Shown here: positions 51,020 through 60,063 of the stretch, one piece after another
Position numbering within the stretch: the stretch's first letter is position 1
Layout: the number at the start of each line of letters is the position of its first letter
DNA from: Solwaraspora sp. WMMD1047
GTDB taxonomy: Bacteria; Actinomycetota; Actinomycetes; Mycobacteriales; Micromonosporaceae
Direction of reading: 5' to 3'
Length of the DNA: 64,000 nt
NCBI RefSeq assembly: GCF_029626155.1
Contig: NZ_JARUBL010000001.1
Location: forward strand, 1,364,001 to 1,428,000
The notes under the pieces: generated by a model
What the model was told of the DNA's origin: nothing
What the model saw: only the letters and a program-made list of their open reading frames with translations
Database searches by the model: none
Made by a program: the position numbers and the translations under genes

Positions 51020-52258
51020 GTGGCTATCCGAGACCTGGGCACGCCGGACACCGGTGCCCCGACCAGCGCCGGCCGCGCCCCCGCCCCGGCCGGGGTCGGC
51101 GGGCGACCGCTGCGGATCGCGATGATCGGGCAGAAGGGCATGCCCGCGACGTACGGCGGGATCGAGCGGCACGTCGAGGAGCTGGCCAGCCGGTTGGCCG
51201 GCCGCGGCCACGAGGTGACCGTCTACTGCCGGGAAAGCTACGGTTCGGTCCCGCTGGACGCCTACCGGGGGGTGCGACTGCGCCAGGTGCGCACCATCGC
51301 CAGCAAGCACCTCGACGCGATCGTGCACTCCAGCACCTCGACGCTCGCCGCGCTGCGGGACCGGCCGGACATCGTGCACTACCACGGACTCGGGCCGGGT
51401 CTGGTCGCCCCGCTGCCCCGCTACCTGGCCAGATCGAAGGTGGTGCTGACCGTGCACGGGCTGGACCACCAGCGGGCCAAGTGGGGCCGGGCGGCGCGGG
51501 CCGTGCTGGAGACCGCGCACTGGTTCAGCGGCCACGTCCCGGACGCCCGGGTCGCGGTCTCCCGGGCACTGGCCGCGCACTACCAGACCCGGTTCGGCAC
51601 CGAGGCCCGCTACATCCCGAACGGGGTCGCCGCGCCCCGGCAGCTGCCGGCCCGGCAGATCCGCTCCCGGTTCGGCCTGGCCCCCGGCGGCTACCTGCTG
51701 ATGGTCGGCCGGTTGGTGCCGGAGAAGTCGGCGGACCTGATGATCCGGGCGTTCCGCCGGGTGCGGACCGGGCTGCGGCTGGTGATCGTGGGCGGGTCGT
51801 CGTTCAGCGACGACTTCGTGGCCCGGGTCCGCGCCGAGGCCGCCGACGACCCGCGGGTCGTGCTCACCGGCTTCGCGTACGGGGACCTGCTGGCCGAGCT
51901 GTACTCCAACGCGGCCGGCTTCGTGCAGCCGTCCCGGCTGGAAGGGTTGCCGCTGACCCTGCTGGAGGCGGCCTCGTACGGGCTGCCGGTGGTGGCCAGC
52001 GACATCTCCCCGCACCTGGAGGTGCTGGTGGCCGACGCGCCCGGCCGGCGGCTGTTCCGCGACGGCGACGCCGACGACCTGGTCCGGGCGGTGACCCGGC
52101 TGGTCGCCGACCCGGCGGGGGAGCGGACCGGCGCCGCCGTGCTGCGCGACCGGGTCGCCGACGAGTACACCTGGGAGGTGGCCACCGGCGAGCTGGAGCG
52201 GCTCTACCGGGACCTGCTGCGCCCCCGCCGGTGGGGCCGGACGCGACCGGTCGGGTGA
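51020..52258 (+). CDS. GT4 glycosyltransferase of the exopolysaccharide cluster
   Basis: 412 residues, GT-B fold retaining transferase. LRIAMIGQKGMPATYGGIERHVEELASRLAGRGHEV is the N-terminal donor-side start; VGRLVPEKSADLMIRAF and PSRLEGLPLTLLEAASYGLPVVASD carry the EX7E-type C-terminal motif (Glu in RLEGLP and LLEA). GTG 51020 is chosen because AAGGAGG lies just before; a TTG 15 bases earlier is less likely. It begins 24 bases after the prenyl synthase, so it may be cotranscribed. Confidence 0.9.
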   Translation: MAIRDLGTPDTGAPTSAGRAPAPAGVGGRPLRIAMIGQKGMPATYGGIERHVEELASRLAGRGHEVTVYCRESYGSVPLDAYRGVRLRQVRTIASKHLDAIVHSSTSTLAALRDRPDIVHYHGLGPGLVAPLPRYLARSKVVLTVHGLDHQRAKWGRAARAVLETAHWFSGHVPDARVAVSRALAAHYQTRFGTEARYIPNGVAAPRQLPARQIRSRFGLAPGGYLLMVGRLVPEKSADLMIRAFRRVRTGLRLVIVGGSSFSDDFVARVRAEAADDPRVVLTGFAYGDLLAELYSNAAGFVQPSRLEGLPLTLLEAASYGLPVVASDISPHLEVLVADAPGRRLFRDGDADDLVRAVTRLVADPAGERTGAAVLRDRVADEYTWEVATGELERLYRDLLRPRRWGRTRPVG

Positions 52259-52352
52259 TGGCGCGGCCCGCCGGTTTGCCCCATACTTCCCGCGTCAAGG
52301 CCGGGTACGCAGCGCCGGCGGGCGGGCGAACAGGACGGCGGGTCGGCGTTCG

Positions 52353-53786
52353 GTGACAACAGTGGTACGGCACGTCCGCAACGCGGGCGGGACGCGGGGC
52401 GGTGCGCTGTTGACCGCCCTGGCCGCGCTGGCCGCGGCCGGGGTCGCCGTACTGGCCGGGCTGTCGCTGGCCGCCGGTGACCGCCGGGGTGTGGTGCTGC
52501 CGCTGGCGGCGGCGGCCGGGCTGGCGGTGGCGGCGCTGGCGGTCACCCGGTTCGCCGGGTACGTGCTGCTGATCCTCGCGATCCGCCCGCTCGTCGACCT
52601 GGTCAAGCTCAGCGGCCCGACGGCCGGCCGGACCGGGGTCGACCCGGCGGCCCGGTTCACCGACCCGTCCACCCTGCTCGCGGTGCTCTTCCTGCTCACC
52701 GCCGGGCTCTGGCTGGCCGCCCAGGTCAGCCGGCACGGCCGGCTGCGCGGCTCCCCGCTGGGCTGGGCGATGCTGCTGGTCGGCGCGACCGGCCTGATCA
52801 GCGCGCTCGGCGCCGACCGGCCGACGCCGAGCCTGCTGGAGGCGCTGCGGATCCTCACCGTGGTGGTGATGTTCGTGGTGCTGGAGCAGCTGCTGCCGGA
52901 CCGGGCCGCGCTGCGCCGGGTGCTGCTGGCCTGCTACGCGTCGCTGGCGCTGGCGCTGGGCTACACCGTGCTGGCGTCCGTGGCCGGGGCGGTCCCGTCC
53001 GAGGTGAAAGGGGAGTTCGTCCGGATCAGCGGGCCGTTCACCCAGTCCACCACCTTCGGCCGCTACCTGATGTTCATGGTGATCTTCGGGTTCGGCATCT
53101 ACCGGTTCCTCGGGCCGCGCTGGAGGGTGGCGTTGGCGGTCCTGCTCGCCGGATCGCTGGGCTTCCTGCTGACCACCAACACCCGGTCGGCGATCCTCGG
53201 CGCCGCGATCGGGCTGGTCGTGGTGGCGCTGCTGCACCGCAGCGGCCGGCTGCTCGCCGTGCTGCTGGTGGTCGCGGTGGCCGGGGTGGCGCTGCTGCCG
53301 GCGGTCGGCGACCGGTTCGCCCAGCTCGCCGACTCCCGGCCGGTCGGCGGCGGCCCGACCGGCAACACGCTGGCCTGGCGGGTCGGCTACTGGACCGAGA
53401 TCGTCGGGTTGGCCAACCGGAACCCGGTCACCGGGATCGGCCCGAACATGACCCAGCACCAGACCGCCGAGGCGAAGAAGCCGCACAACGACGTGCTCCG
53501 GGCGTACGTGGAGACCGGTGTGGTCGGGCTGCTGGCGTACCTGGTGATGGTTTTTCTGCTGTTGCACACCGCGCGGCTGGCGCTGCGCCGGGCGCCGCCG
53601 GGCAGCCTGGAGCGGGGGATCGCGGTGGGTTTCGCCGGCTGCGCGGTGGCGTTCGTCGCGGTCAGCCTCGCCTCGAACGTGATCTCGAACGTGGTCACCC
53701 TCTGGTACTTCGTCGCGTTCGCGGCGGCCGCCGGCGCCGTCGCGCGGCGCCCCGTGCACACTGACCAGGTCGTTGAGAAGGTATGA
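52353..53786 (+). CDS. O-antigen-ligase/polymerase-like membrane protein
   Basis: 477 residues with about 12 membrane spans and a large outer loop. The Wzy_C motif region reads NRNPVTGIGPNMTQHQ...AEAKKPHNDVLRAYVETGVVGLLAYL (about 350-390), with the conserved His-Asn. Such proteins polymerise repeat units or ligate them to a lipid carrier outside the membrane. Starts at GTG; its stop overlaps the next ATG as ATGA. Confidence 0.88.
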   Translation: MTTVVRHVRNAGGTRGGALLTALAALAAAGVAVLAGLSLAAGDRRGVVLPLAAAAGLAVAALAVTRFAGYVLLILAIRPLVDLVKLSGPTAGRTGVDPAARFTDPSTLLAVLFLLTAGLWLAAQVSRHGRLRGSPLGWAMLLVGATGLISALGADRPTPSLLEALRILTVVVMFVVLEQLLPDRAALRRVLLACYASLALALGYTVLASVAGAVPSEVKGEFVRISGPFTQSTTFGRYLMFMVIFGFGIYRFLGPRWRVALAVLLAGSLGFLLTTNTRSAILGAAIGLVVVALLHRSGRLLAVLLVVAVAGVALLPAVGDRFAQLADSRPVGGGPTGNTLAWRVGYWTEIVGLANRNPVTGIGPNMTQHQTAEAKKPHNDVLRAYVETGVVGLLAYLVMVFLLLHTARLALRRAPPGSLERGIAVGFAGCAVAFVAVSLASNVISNVVTLWYFVAFAAAAGAVARRPVHTDQVVEKV

Positions 53787-54988
53787 GTAGGAGCCCGAGC
53801 GTGGAGATCGTCGACTACCTGCGGATCGCCCGCCGCCGGCTGTGGATCCTGCTGGGGGTGCCGGTGCTGGCCGCCGGTGCCGCGGCCGGGGTGGTGCTGC
53901 TCGCCCCGCAGCAGTACACCGGCACCGCGTACGTGGCGGCGCCGGCCCTGGTCGGCGGGGCCGCCGCCCAGCAGTACACCGGCACCCAGGCCGCCGCCCA
54001 GTTCGTGGCCGCGTTCGGCGCGGCGGCCACCTCGCCCCGGGTGCTGGACGAGGTGGCCGCCGACACCGGCGTGCGGGTGTCCCGGCTGCGCGACGGGCTG
54101 GCGGTGCGCCAGGTCGGCGCGAGCAGCCAGCTGGAGCTGAGCTACACGGCGTCGGCGCGCGGCACGGTGCGCCCGGTGCTGGAGGCGACCAGCGGCCGGG
54201 CGCTGGCGTTCCTCTTCTCGTCCCAGGTGGACATCGCCACCGAGCAGGTGAGCGCCGCCAGCGACGACGTGACGGCGGCGACCGCGGCGATCACCGCCTG
54301 GGAGAAGGAGAACAAGGTCTCCCAGCCGGACAAGCTCTACCAGGCCACCCTCAACGAGTTGGCAAGTCTGCGCCAGCAGCGGCTGTCGATGCAGGCGGTC
54401 GGCAACAGCCGGGGCGCGAACGCCGCCGCGGAGGCGATCGAGGCCGGTCAGCGGCAGCTCGACACGATCGGCCCGAAGCTGCCGGACTACCAGGCGCTGC
54501 TCGCCCAGCGGGACGCCGCCACCGCCGCGATGTCGCAGGCCCGGCAGGAGCTGCAGGCGGCCCGCGCGCAGACCCGGGCGGCCGATCCGGCGTCGGTGAC
54601 GAGCGTCGGCCAGGTGACCGCGGTGTCCCGGCTCCGGGAGCTGGTCGCCACCGCGCTGCCGGTGGCCGGCGCCGGACTGCTGCTCGCCGTCGCGCTGGTG
54701 GCGATCCTGGAACTGCTGGCCCGCGGCCGGGCCCGCGAGCCGGTCGCCCGGCCCGGCCCGTCCGGCGACCCGCGCCCCGAACCGACCGAAACCATCGGGT
54801 ACGCCCACCGCGACGCGACCGCCCAACACGGCGCGGGAGGTGAGCGCGGTTCGGGGGAGCGCAGTTCGGTTGGTCAGCACAATTCGGTTGGTCAGCACAG
54901 CGCGGTCCAGCACGAGGCGGTCGGGCCGAACGGTGGGTCAGGCCGGCGCTCGGATCTGGCGGGCCTGCCCGGCCGGTCGGTGACGTGA
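53783..54988 (+). CDS. Wzz-like chain-length determinant/polysaccharide co-polymerase
   Basis: 401 residues. Two membrane helices (about 20-40 and 290-310) flank a large coiled-coil external domain (about 45-285), the Wzz topology. No Walker kinase follows: the C-terminal 90 residues are a polar low-complexity tail (QHNSVGQHSAVQHEA). It thus resembles Wzz or CapA-type regulators without the tyrosine-kinase part. Coupled to ligase and flippase by four-base overlaps. Confidence 0.85.
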   Translation: MSRSPSVEIVDYLRIARRRLWILLGVPVLAAGAAAGVVLLAPQQYTGTAYVAAPALVGGAAAQQYTGTQAAAQFVAAFGAAATSPRVLDEVAADTGVRVSRLRDGLAVRQVGASSQLELSYTASARGTVRPVLEATSGRALAFLFSSQVDIATEQVSAASDDVTAATAAITAWEKENKVSQPDKLYQATLNELASLRQQRLSMQAVGNSRGANAAAEAIEAGQRQLDTIGPKLPDYQALLAQRDAATAAMSQARQELQAARAQTRAADPASVTSVGQVTAVSRLRELVATALPVAGAGLLLAVALVAILELLARGRAREPVARPGPSGDPRPEPTETIGYAHRDATAQHGAGGERGSGERSSVGQHNSVGQHSAVQHEAVGPNGGSGRRSDLAGLPGRSVT

Positions 54989-56988
54989 CGGCGGAGTCCA
55001 CCCGTCCCGACCCGGCTGCCGTCGGCCCGGCTGCTGTCGGCCCGCCCGCCGTCGACCCGGCCGGCGCTGGTTCGGAGTCCGACGGCGCGGACCGCAGTGT
55101 TCGGGGGATGGCCCGGGGTGGAGGGCTCAACCTGGTCGGGGCGATCCTCAACCAGGCCGCCGTCTTCGTCATCATGCTGCTGCTGGCCCGGGTGCTCGGC
55201 ATCACCGAGGTCGGCCGGTACGCCCAGTGCTACGCCGTGCTGGCCCTGCTCGGCCTGCTGTCGCTCTCCGGCTTCCGGGCCGGGCTGACCCGGTTCGTGG
55301 CGACCGGCCTGGCCGACGACGACCCGGCCGCGGTCCGCGGCACGGTCCGGCTCGGGCTGGCCATCTCGGCCGCCTCGGCCAGCGCCGTCGCGGTCGTGCT
55401 GGCGCTTGCCGCACCGGCGCTGGCCGGCCTGCTCAACGACCCGGAACTCGTCACCGGGCTGCGGCTGGTCGCGCTCACCCTGCCCGCGTTGACGGTCTGC
55501 GAGGCGGCGTTGGCGGCCACCCGGGGCTGGCGCACCCAGCGGCCGTTCACCCTGATCGGCCAGCTATACGAGCCGGGCGCCCGACTGGCGCTCACCGCGC
55601 TGGCGCTGGTGGCCGGCGCCGGCCTGACCGGCACCTTCTGGGCGCTGGTCGGCGCGGCCTGGACGGCGGCGCTGCTCGCGCTCGGGGCGCTGGCCCGGCT
55701 GCTGCGCCGGGTGCCGGCGGACCGGGTGGTCTACCGGCCCCGGGAACTGTTCAGCTTCTCCACGGTGAGCTGGTTCTCCTCGCTGGCGTCGACCGGGCTG
55801 ATCTGGGTGGACACCCTGATGCTCGGCGCCTTCGGCAACCCCGACATCGGCCTCTACAACGTGGCCACCCGGCTGGTCACCGTGGCCATCTTCGTGCTGG
55901 CGCCGATCAACGCGGCGTTCGGCCCGTACCTCGCGCACCTGCACCACCAGGGCCGCGCCGACGAGGTACGCCGCATCTACGGCGCCGCCACCGGCTGGGT
56001 GGTCCGGCTGTCCCTGCCGGCCTTCGTGGCGCTGCTGGTTTTCCCCGAGGCGCTGCTGCGGCTCTTCGGCGGAGCGTTCGCCGCCGGCGCGGCGGTGACG
56101 GTGATCCTGGCGCTCGGGCAGTTGGTGAACGCGGCCACCGGCCCGTGTGGCACGGTGCTGAACATGTCCGGCCGGGTCGGGCTGAACATGGCCGACAACA
56201 TCGCGGCGCTGCTGCTGAACGTGCTGCTGAACCTCTGGCTGATTCCGGCGTACGGCATCATCGGCGCGGCGGTGGCCTGGGCGGTGTCGCTGGCCGTGGT
56301 GAACGTGGCCCGGGTGCTGCAGGTCCGGGCGGTGACCGGCGCGCTGCCGGTGACCGCCGGGATGCTCAAGGGGCTGCTGGCCGGGCTGGTCGCGCTGCTG
56401 GCCGGCGTGGTGGTGCGGCTGCTGGTGCCCGGCTGGCCGGCGCAGCTGGCGGTCGGCCTGCCGGTGGTGGCGGCCGGCTACCTGACGGCGGTGCTCGCCC
56501 TCGGGCTGAGCCGGGAGGACACCATGGTGCTGCGCACCCTGGCCCGCCGCGGCCGAACCACACCCAGTCCCGCCGACCCGGCCGCGGCCGGCGCCGACGC
56601 GGCCGGCGGGGCTGGCGCGGCGCGCAGAGCTGGCGCGGCCGGCGGAGTTGGTGCCGCCGGCGCGGCTGGCCGTGGTGGCGTGGTCGAGGCCTCTGGCGGC
56701 GACGCGGCTGGCGCGGCCGGCGGAGTTGGTGCCGCCGGCGCGGCTGGCCGTGGTGGCGTGGTCGAGGCCTCTGGCGGCGACGCGGCTGGCGCGGCCGGCG
56801 GAGTTGGTGCCGCCGGCGCGGCTGGCCGTGGTGGCGTGGTCGAGGCCTCTGGCGGCGACGCGGCTGGTGCGGCGGGCGGGGCAGCCGCCGATGCGGGGGC
56901 CGGGGTCGGTGGTGGCGTGGTCGAGGGCGCGGGCGGCGATGCGGTTGGCGGGGCGGGTCGGCGGGCGGCTGAGGGGGCGGCGCGGTGA
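54985..56988 (+). CDS. Polysaccharide flippase (Wzx/MATE-like) with repeat tail
   Basis: 667 residues. The N-terminal 35 residues are Pro/Ala-rich, then about 12-14 membrane spans (about 40-515; GGGLNLVGAILNQAAVFVIMLLLARVLG, TGLIWVDTLMLGAFGNPDIGLYNVATRLV). It should flip lipid-linked sugars outward. From about residue 535 the tail consists of Ala/Gly-rich 26-residue repeats of unknown role. GTG start overlaps the Wzz stop. Confidence 0.87.
   Translation: MTAESTRPDPAAVGPAAVGPPAVDPAGAGSESDGADRSVRGMARGGGLNLVGAILNQAAVFVIMLLLARVLGITEVGRYAQCYAVLALLGLLSLSGFRAGLTRFVATGLADDDPAAVRGTVRLGLAISAASASAVAVVLALAAPALAGLLNDPELVTGLRLVALTLPALTVCEAALAATRGWRTQRPFTLIGQLYEPGARLALTALALVAGAGLTGTFWALVGAAWTAALLALGALARLLRRVPADRVVYRPRELFSFSTVSWFSSLASTGLIWVDTLMLGAFGNPDIGLYNVATRLVTVAIFVLAPINAAFGPYLAHLHHQGRADEVRRIYGAATGWVVRLSLPAFVALLVFPEALLRLFGGAFAAGAAVTVILALGQLVNAATGPCGTVLNMSGRVGLNMADNIAALLLNVLLNLWLIPAYGIIGAAVAWAVSLAVVNVARVLQVRAVTGALPVTAGMLKGLLAGLVALLAGVVVRLLVPGWPAQLAVGLPVVAAGYLTAVLALGLSREDTMVLRTLARRGRTTPSPADPAAAGADAAGGAGAARRAGAAGGVGAAGAAGRGGVVEASGGDAAGAAGGVGAAGAAGRGGVVEASGGDAAGAAGGVGAAGAAGRGGVVEASGGDAAGAAGGAAADAGAGVGGGVVEGAGGDAVGGAGRRAAEGAAR
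56641..56874 (+). repeat. Three perfect-register 78-bp coding repeats
   Basis: Copies start at 56641, 56719 and 56797 and encode a 26-residue unit opening GGVGAAGAAGRGGVVEASGG. A degenerate fourth copy follows from 56875. They lie in the C-terminal tail of the flippase and should be prone to copy-number change. Confidence 0.9.
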
Positions 56989-57833
56989 CGGCGGGTGGGC
57001 GGCGTACCACAGTGGACCGGGTCCGACGTACCGTGCGGGGGGTGCGGGCCTGGACCCGCGCGGCGCTGCCGGGGCCGGTCGGCGCGTTGCCGGACTTCCT
57101 CATCATCGGCGGCCAGCGCTGCGGGACCACCTCGCTGCACCACTACCTGGCGGCTCATCCGGCGGTCCGGCCGGCCACCGGCAAGGAGCTGCAGTACTTC
57201 TCGATCCATCATGGACGTGGTGAGCGCTGGTACCGGGCGCACTTCCCGGCGCCCTCGGTCGGCAGGCTCTCCTTCGAGGCGAGCCCGTACTACCTGTTCC
57301 ACCCGAGCGTGCCGGCCCGGGTGGCGGCGACGCTGCCGGCCGGCCGCTTCATCGCGCTGCTGCGTGACCCGGTCGAGCGGGCGTACTCGCACTACCTGCA
57401 CACCCGCTCGTACGGGGCTGAACCGTTGCCGTTCGCGGACGCGGTCGCGGCGGAGGAGGGTCGGCTGGCGGTGGCGCTGCGCGACGGCCCGGACACCCCG
57501 GCCGCCCACGCCGCGCTGCGTATCCACTCCTACCTGGCCCGGGGCCGCTACGCCGAGCAGCTCGACCGGTGGTACGCGCAGCTGCCCGCCGATCGGATCC
57601 TGGTGCTACGCAGCGAGGACCTCTACGCCGACCCGGCCGCCACCTACGCCCGGGTGCTGCGCTTCCTCGACCTGGACCCGTTCACCCCGGCGGCCTTCGA
57701 ACGACACACCCGCCGGGTCGATCCCGCCGACAGCGCGCTCACCGACTCGCTCCGCACCGACCTGGCCGGCTACTTCGCCCCGCACAACGCCCGCCTCGCC
57801 GACCTCCTCAACTGGCCGACCACCTGGCCCTGA
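56985..57833 (+). CDS. PAPS-dependent sulfotransferase
   Basis: 282 residues, cytosolic or membrane-peripheral. The 5'-phosphosulfate loop is FLIIGGQRCGTTSLHHYL (about 38-55) and the 3'-phosphate site ALLRDPVERAYSHYLHT (about 124-140). As the last gene of the polysaccharide cluster it probably sulfates a sugar residue of the polymer or its precursor. The GTG at 56985 overlaps the flippase stop. A strong hairpin ends the operon. Confidence 0.9.
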   Translation: MTAGGRRTTVDRVRRTVRGVRAWTRAALPGPVGALPDFLIIGGQRCGTTSLHHYLAAHPAVRPATGKELQYFSIHHGRGERWYRAHFPAPSVGRLSFEASPYYLFHPSVPARVAATLPAGRFIALLRDPVERAYSHYLHTRSYGAEPLPFADAVAAEEGRLAVALRDGPDTPAAHAALRIHSYLARGRYAEQLDRWYAQLPADRILVLRSEDLYADPAATYARVLRFLDLDPFTPAAFERHTRRVDPADSALTDSLRTDLAGYFAPHNARLADLLNWPTTWP

Positions 57834-57848
57834 CCGGGCCGCCGCCCA

Positions 57849-57917
57849 CCTTGATCAAATGATGAAAACGGTCGCTGTCGAGGGCTCTCAGCGACCGTTT
57901 TCATCATTTGATCAAGG
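57849..57917. terminator. Bidirectional terminator, perfect 29-bp stem
   Basis: Arms 57849-57877 and 57889-57917 pair perfectly around 11 bases (arm CCTTGATCAAATGATGAAAA and on). The right arm contains the stop codon of the leftward TPR gene. Confidence 0.93.
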
Positions 57918-58718
57918 GGCGCTGTTGTCCGCGCGGCCGGTCCAGTCGCGTAGGGCCTGGTGGGCGGCGCGGGTGTCGGGGTGGTTGGTGCCGAGGAGGT
58001 GTTGGCAGGTGGCGGCCACCGTTCGCATCTCCGCGATCGCCTCGGCGGTGCGGCCGGCCGCCCGGTACCCGTACGCGAGGTCGGACCGGGTGCGCAACGA
58101 CTGCGGGTGTTGCGGTCCGAGCCGGAGCTCCGCGTCAGCCGCCATCCGCCGCAGCACGTCGACGGTGCCGGCGGAGTGACCCGGCGAGCCGGCCGAGAGT
58201 GCCAGCCGGGCGCGCTCGGCCGGGGTGCCCGGGCTCGACGCAGCAGCCCCGGAATCCCCCACCGGGCCGTCGGCCGGCGGCCGCACCGGGACGCTGGCCG
58301 ACGGGCCGGTGGGGGACGGCGGGCCGGCGGGGTCGCCGGGCGGGGCGGTGGCGGTGGCGGTGGTCAGGTGGCGGACCGGGTCGTCGATCGGGTCGGCGGG
58401 GCCGGCGGTGACCGGCAGCGCCGCGGTCAGGTCGTAGTGACCGGCTGCGGTTCCGGCGGGGTCGGTCCGGGCCAGAACCGCGTGGGCGGCGTCAGCCAAC
58501 TGCCGCCGGTCGGCGGCGGGCAGCCCGTCGAGCCGGGACCGCAGCTCGTCCGGCTCAGCCGTGCCGGAGCCGATCCTCCGGTAGCCGACCGTCCCGGGGG
58601 CGGCGTCCAGCAGCCCGGCCACTGTGTCGTGTAGAGAGTTCAGTTCCGGGTCCCCGTCCGTACCCGGGTCCCGGTGCGCCGCCGCCAGGGCGGCGGCCAC
58701 CAGGTGCGCCAGGTCCAT
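57912..58718 (-). CDS. TPR-containing protein
   Basis: 268 residues, soluble. The C-terminal region LGPQHPQSLRTRSDLAYGYRAAGRTAEAIAEMRTVAATCQHLLGTNHPDTRAAHQALRDW is a tetratricopeptide pair of the NB-ARC/Fis1-like type. The N-terminal half is helical, followed by a Pro/Gly-rich linker. GGAGG seven bases upstream fixes the ATG at 58718. Likely a protein-binding role in signalling; no partner gene is evident beside it. Confidence 0.82.
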   Translation of the reverse strand: MDLAHLVAAALAAAHRDPGTDGDPELNSLHDTVAGLLDAAPGTVGYRRIGSGTAEPDELRSRLDGLPAADRRQLADAAHAVLARTDPAGTAAGHYDLTAALPVTAGPADPIDDPVRHLTTATATAPPGDPAGPPSPTGPSASVPVRPPADGPVGDSGAAASSPGTPAERARLALSAGSPGHSAGTVDVLRRMAADAELRLGPQHPQSLRTRSDLAYGYRAAGRTAEAIAEMRTVAATCQHLLGTNHPDTRAAHQALRDWTGRADNSAP

Positions 58719-58833
58719 CGCAGCGCCTCCATTCGATTTTTGCCAGCCGGGTGGATCTCGCAATTTTAGTCGACCTTTCTCCATCGGCGGCCGACCAATC
58801 CGAATCGAGGCGATGATTATCGGGGCAGCTTGA

Positions 58834-58863
58834 CGGGTCGGCCGAGATATCTCGACCGACCCG
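58834..58863 (-). terminator. Near-perfect 30-bp palindrome after the secreted-protein gene
   Basis: One mispair (58842 with 58855) in an otherwise complete palindrome centred on GAGATATCTC, about 50 bases beyond the secreted-protein stop. It could be a terminator or an operator for the TPR gene. Confidence 0.75.
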
Positions 58864-58911
58864 CCGGCCCGTCAGTTCGGCGTGCTCCGGAAGCCCGCGA
58901 TTCCAGCTCGG

Positions 58912-59547
58912 CTAGTTTGTTGGCGAAACGACCGCCACGTCGGTCACCGTCGAGCACTGGATCCACTCGTATGGCGCGGTTCCGAGACCGATGCAGCCGG
59001 CCGGCGCGGACGGCCAGACATATCCCGGGGGAGCCTTCAGTGCGTGAATGTTGCCGGCCCAGTAGCCGCCGGCGCAGGTTACCCCGCCGCAGGCGTAGTA
59101 GCCCCGGGAAATGGGAGTGACAACGCAGTTGACGCAGTTGACGCTCGGGCCCTCACCAAGGTGGGTGCCGTCCCGCCACATTGACGCGGTGACCACCATT
59201 CCGGCCATGTACTGGTCCGGCCCGGTCACGGTGCAGATCGCCTGCGCCTCATAGTCCAACGTCACCGACGTCAGGGCCCCGTTGGTGTAGGAGGCGATGC
59301 CGTTGAAGCCGACCGGGTACCGGCAGCCGCCCCCGGGCGGCGCCACAGCCGCCAGCGAGGCGGTCTCACCGGTCTTGAGGTTCTTCAGCTTGAACTGCCC
59401 GTACGTCTCGAGTGACTTCGCGGTCATCTCGGACTTGATCTGCACGTGCTCGACGGTGGGGGTGGTGTCGGCGGCCAGCGCCGGCGCGGCCGGGACCAGC
59501 GCCAGGGCCAGTCCACCGGCCAGGGCGAGCAGGGTCTTTCTCACCAC
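58912..59547 (-). CDS. Secreted eight-cysteine protein of unknown function
   Basis: 211 residues. Signal peptide (about 1-26, VVRKTLLALAGGLALALVPAAPALAA), then a beta-rich mature domain with eight Cys, including the clustered CVNC and CGGVTCAGG. The even number suggests disulfides. No family is recognised. GTG 59547 is chosen since GGAGGT lies nine bases upstream; an earlier ATG adds a non-signal extension. Its neighbours are an S26 peptidase and two redox proteins, so it may be a client of them, though it is transcribed in the same direction only as the S26 gene. Confidence 0.78.
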   Translation of the reverse strand: MVRKTLLALAGGLALALVPAAPALAADTTPTVEHVQIKSEMTAKSLETYGQFKLKNLKTGETASLAAVAPPGGGCRYPVGFNGIASYTNGALTSVTLDYEAQAICTVTGPDQYMAGMVVTASMWRDGTHLGEGPSVNCVNCVVTPISRGYYACGGVTCAGGYWAGNIHALKAPPGYVWPSAPAGCIGLGTAPYEWIQCSTVTDVAVVSPTN

Positions 59548-60063
59548 GGTTCTGATACCTCCTTCGCTCAGGTGAGCGAGAGTCGGGAAACGAGGTTTGA
59601 GACTTGCGGAGACAGGTGGAAGGCGCCGCCGTGAGGGGCCAGAAATATCCGCACGGCGACCATGAGAAATGGCGGGCTTCTGGCTGCCATTTGATGAGCG
59701 GGCAGGGTTCACCGGCCGATCGCCGAACGAATTTCAGGACATGCGAAATCCAGGCTGGACCGGATCATTGCTGCGAGTCATGGTGAATCTTGAGGGTGCC
59801 TTGACGTCACCCTGTTCGCAAAGCGAACTCCAAATACATTTGTGCCTCCCCGTGCGTCCCCGTGTACGGCCCGTGATTGTCGTGGCATTCGATCGGGCCG
59901 TTCTCAATGCGGCTGAGCCTAACAGGATGAATGTCCTGGATCAAGCAATCCGCATCGATCCGCGAAGTGGTCCAGGACGGCCGCTGCCGGTCCCGGACGA
60001 TCCGCTCCGCTTCGGCGGATCCATGGTCGCCGGATGACAAATGTCGATGTCAGCGCGCGGTGG
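59548..60063. other. Gene-poor 516-base gap, lower G+C
   Basis: No open frame here has convincing codon use or homology-like features. Base composition is more even than the neighbours. TTCGC-AAA-GCGAA (near 59815) and GATCCGC/GCGGATC are small inverted repeats. It could hold a promoter, a decayed gene or imported DNA. Confidence 0.5.

Noticed and set aside
56366-57130. Pro/Arg-rich repeat protein on the minus strand
   Set aside because: It is the complement of the flippase tail repeats and the start of the sulfotransferase; the repeat structure comes from the real gene.
59807-60040. 77-codon open frame on the minus strand in the gene-poor gap
   Set aside because: No ribosome-binding site, codon use unlike the neighbours and no signal or precursor features; probably chance.
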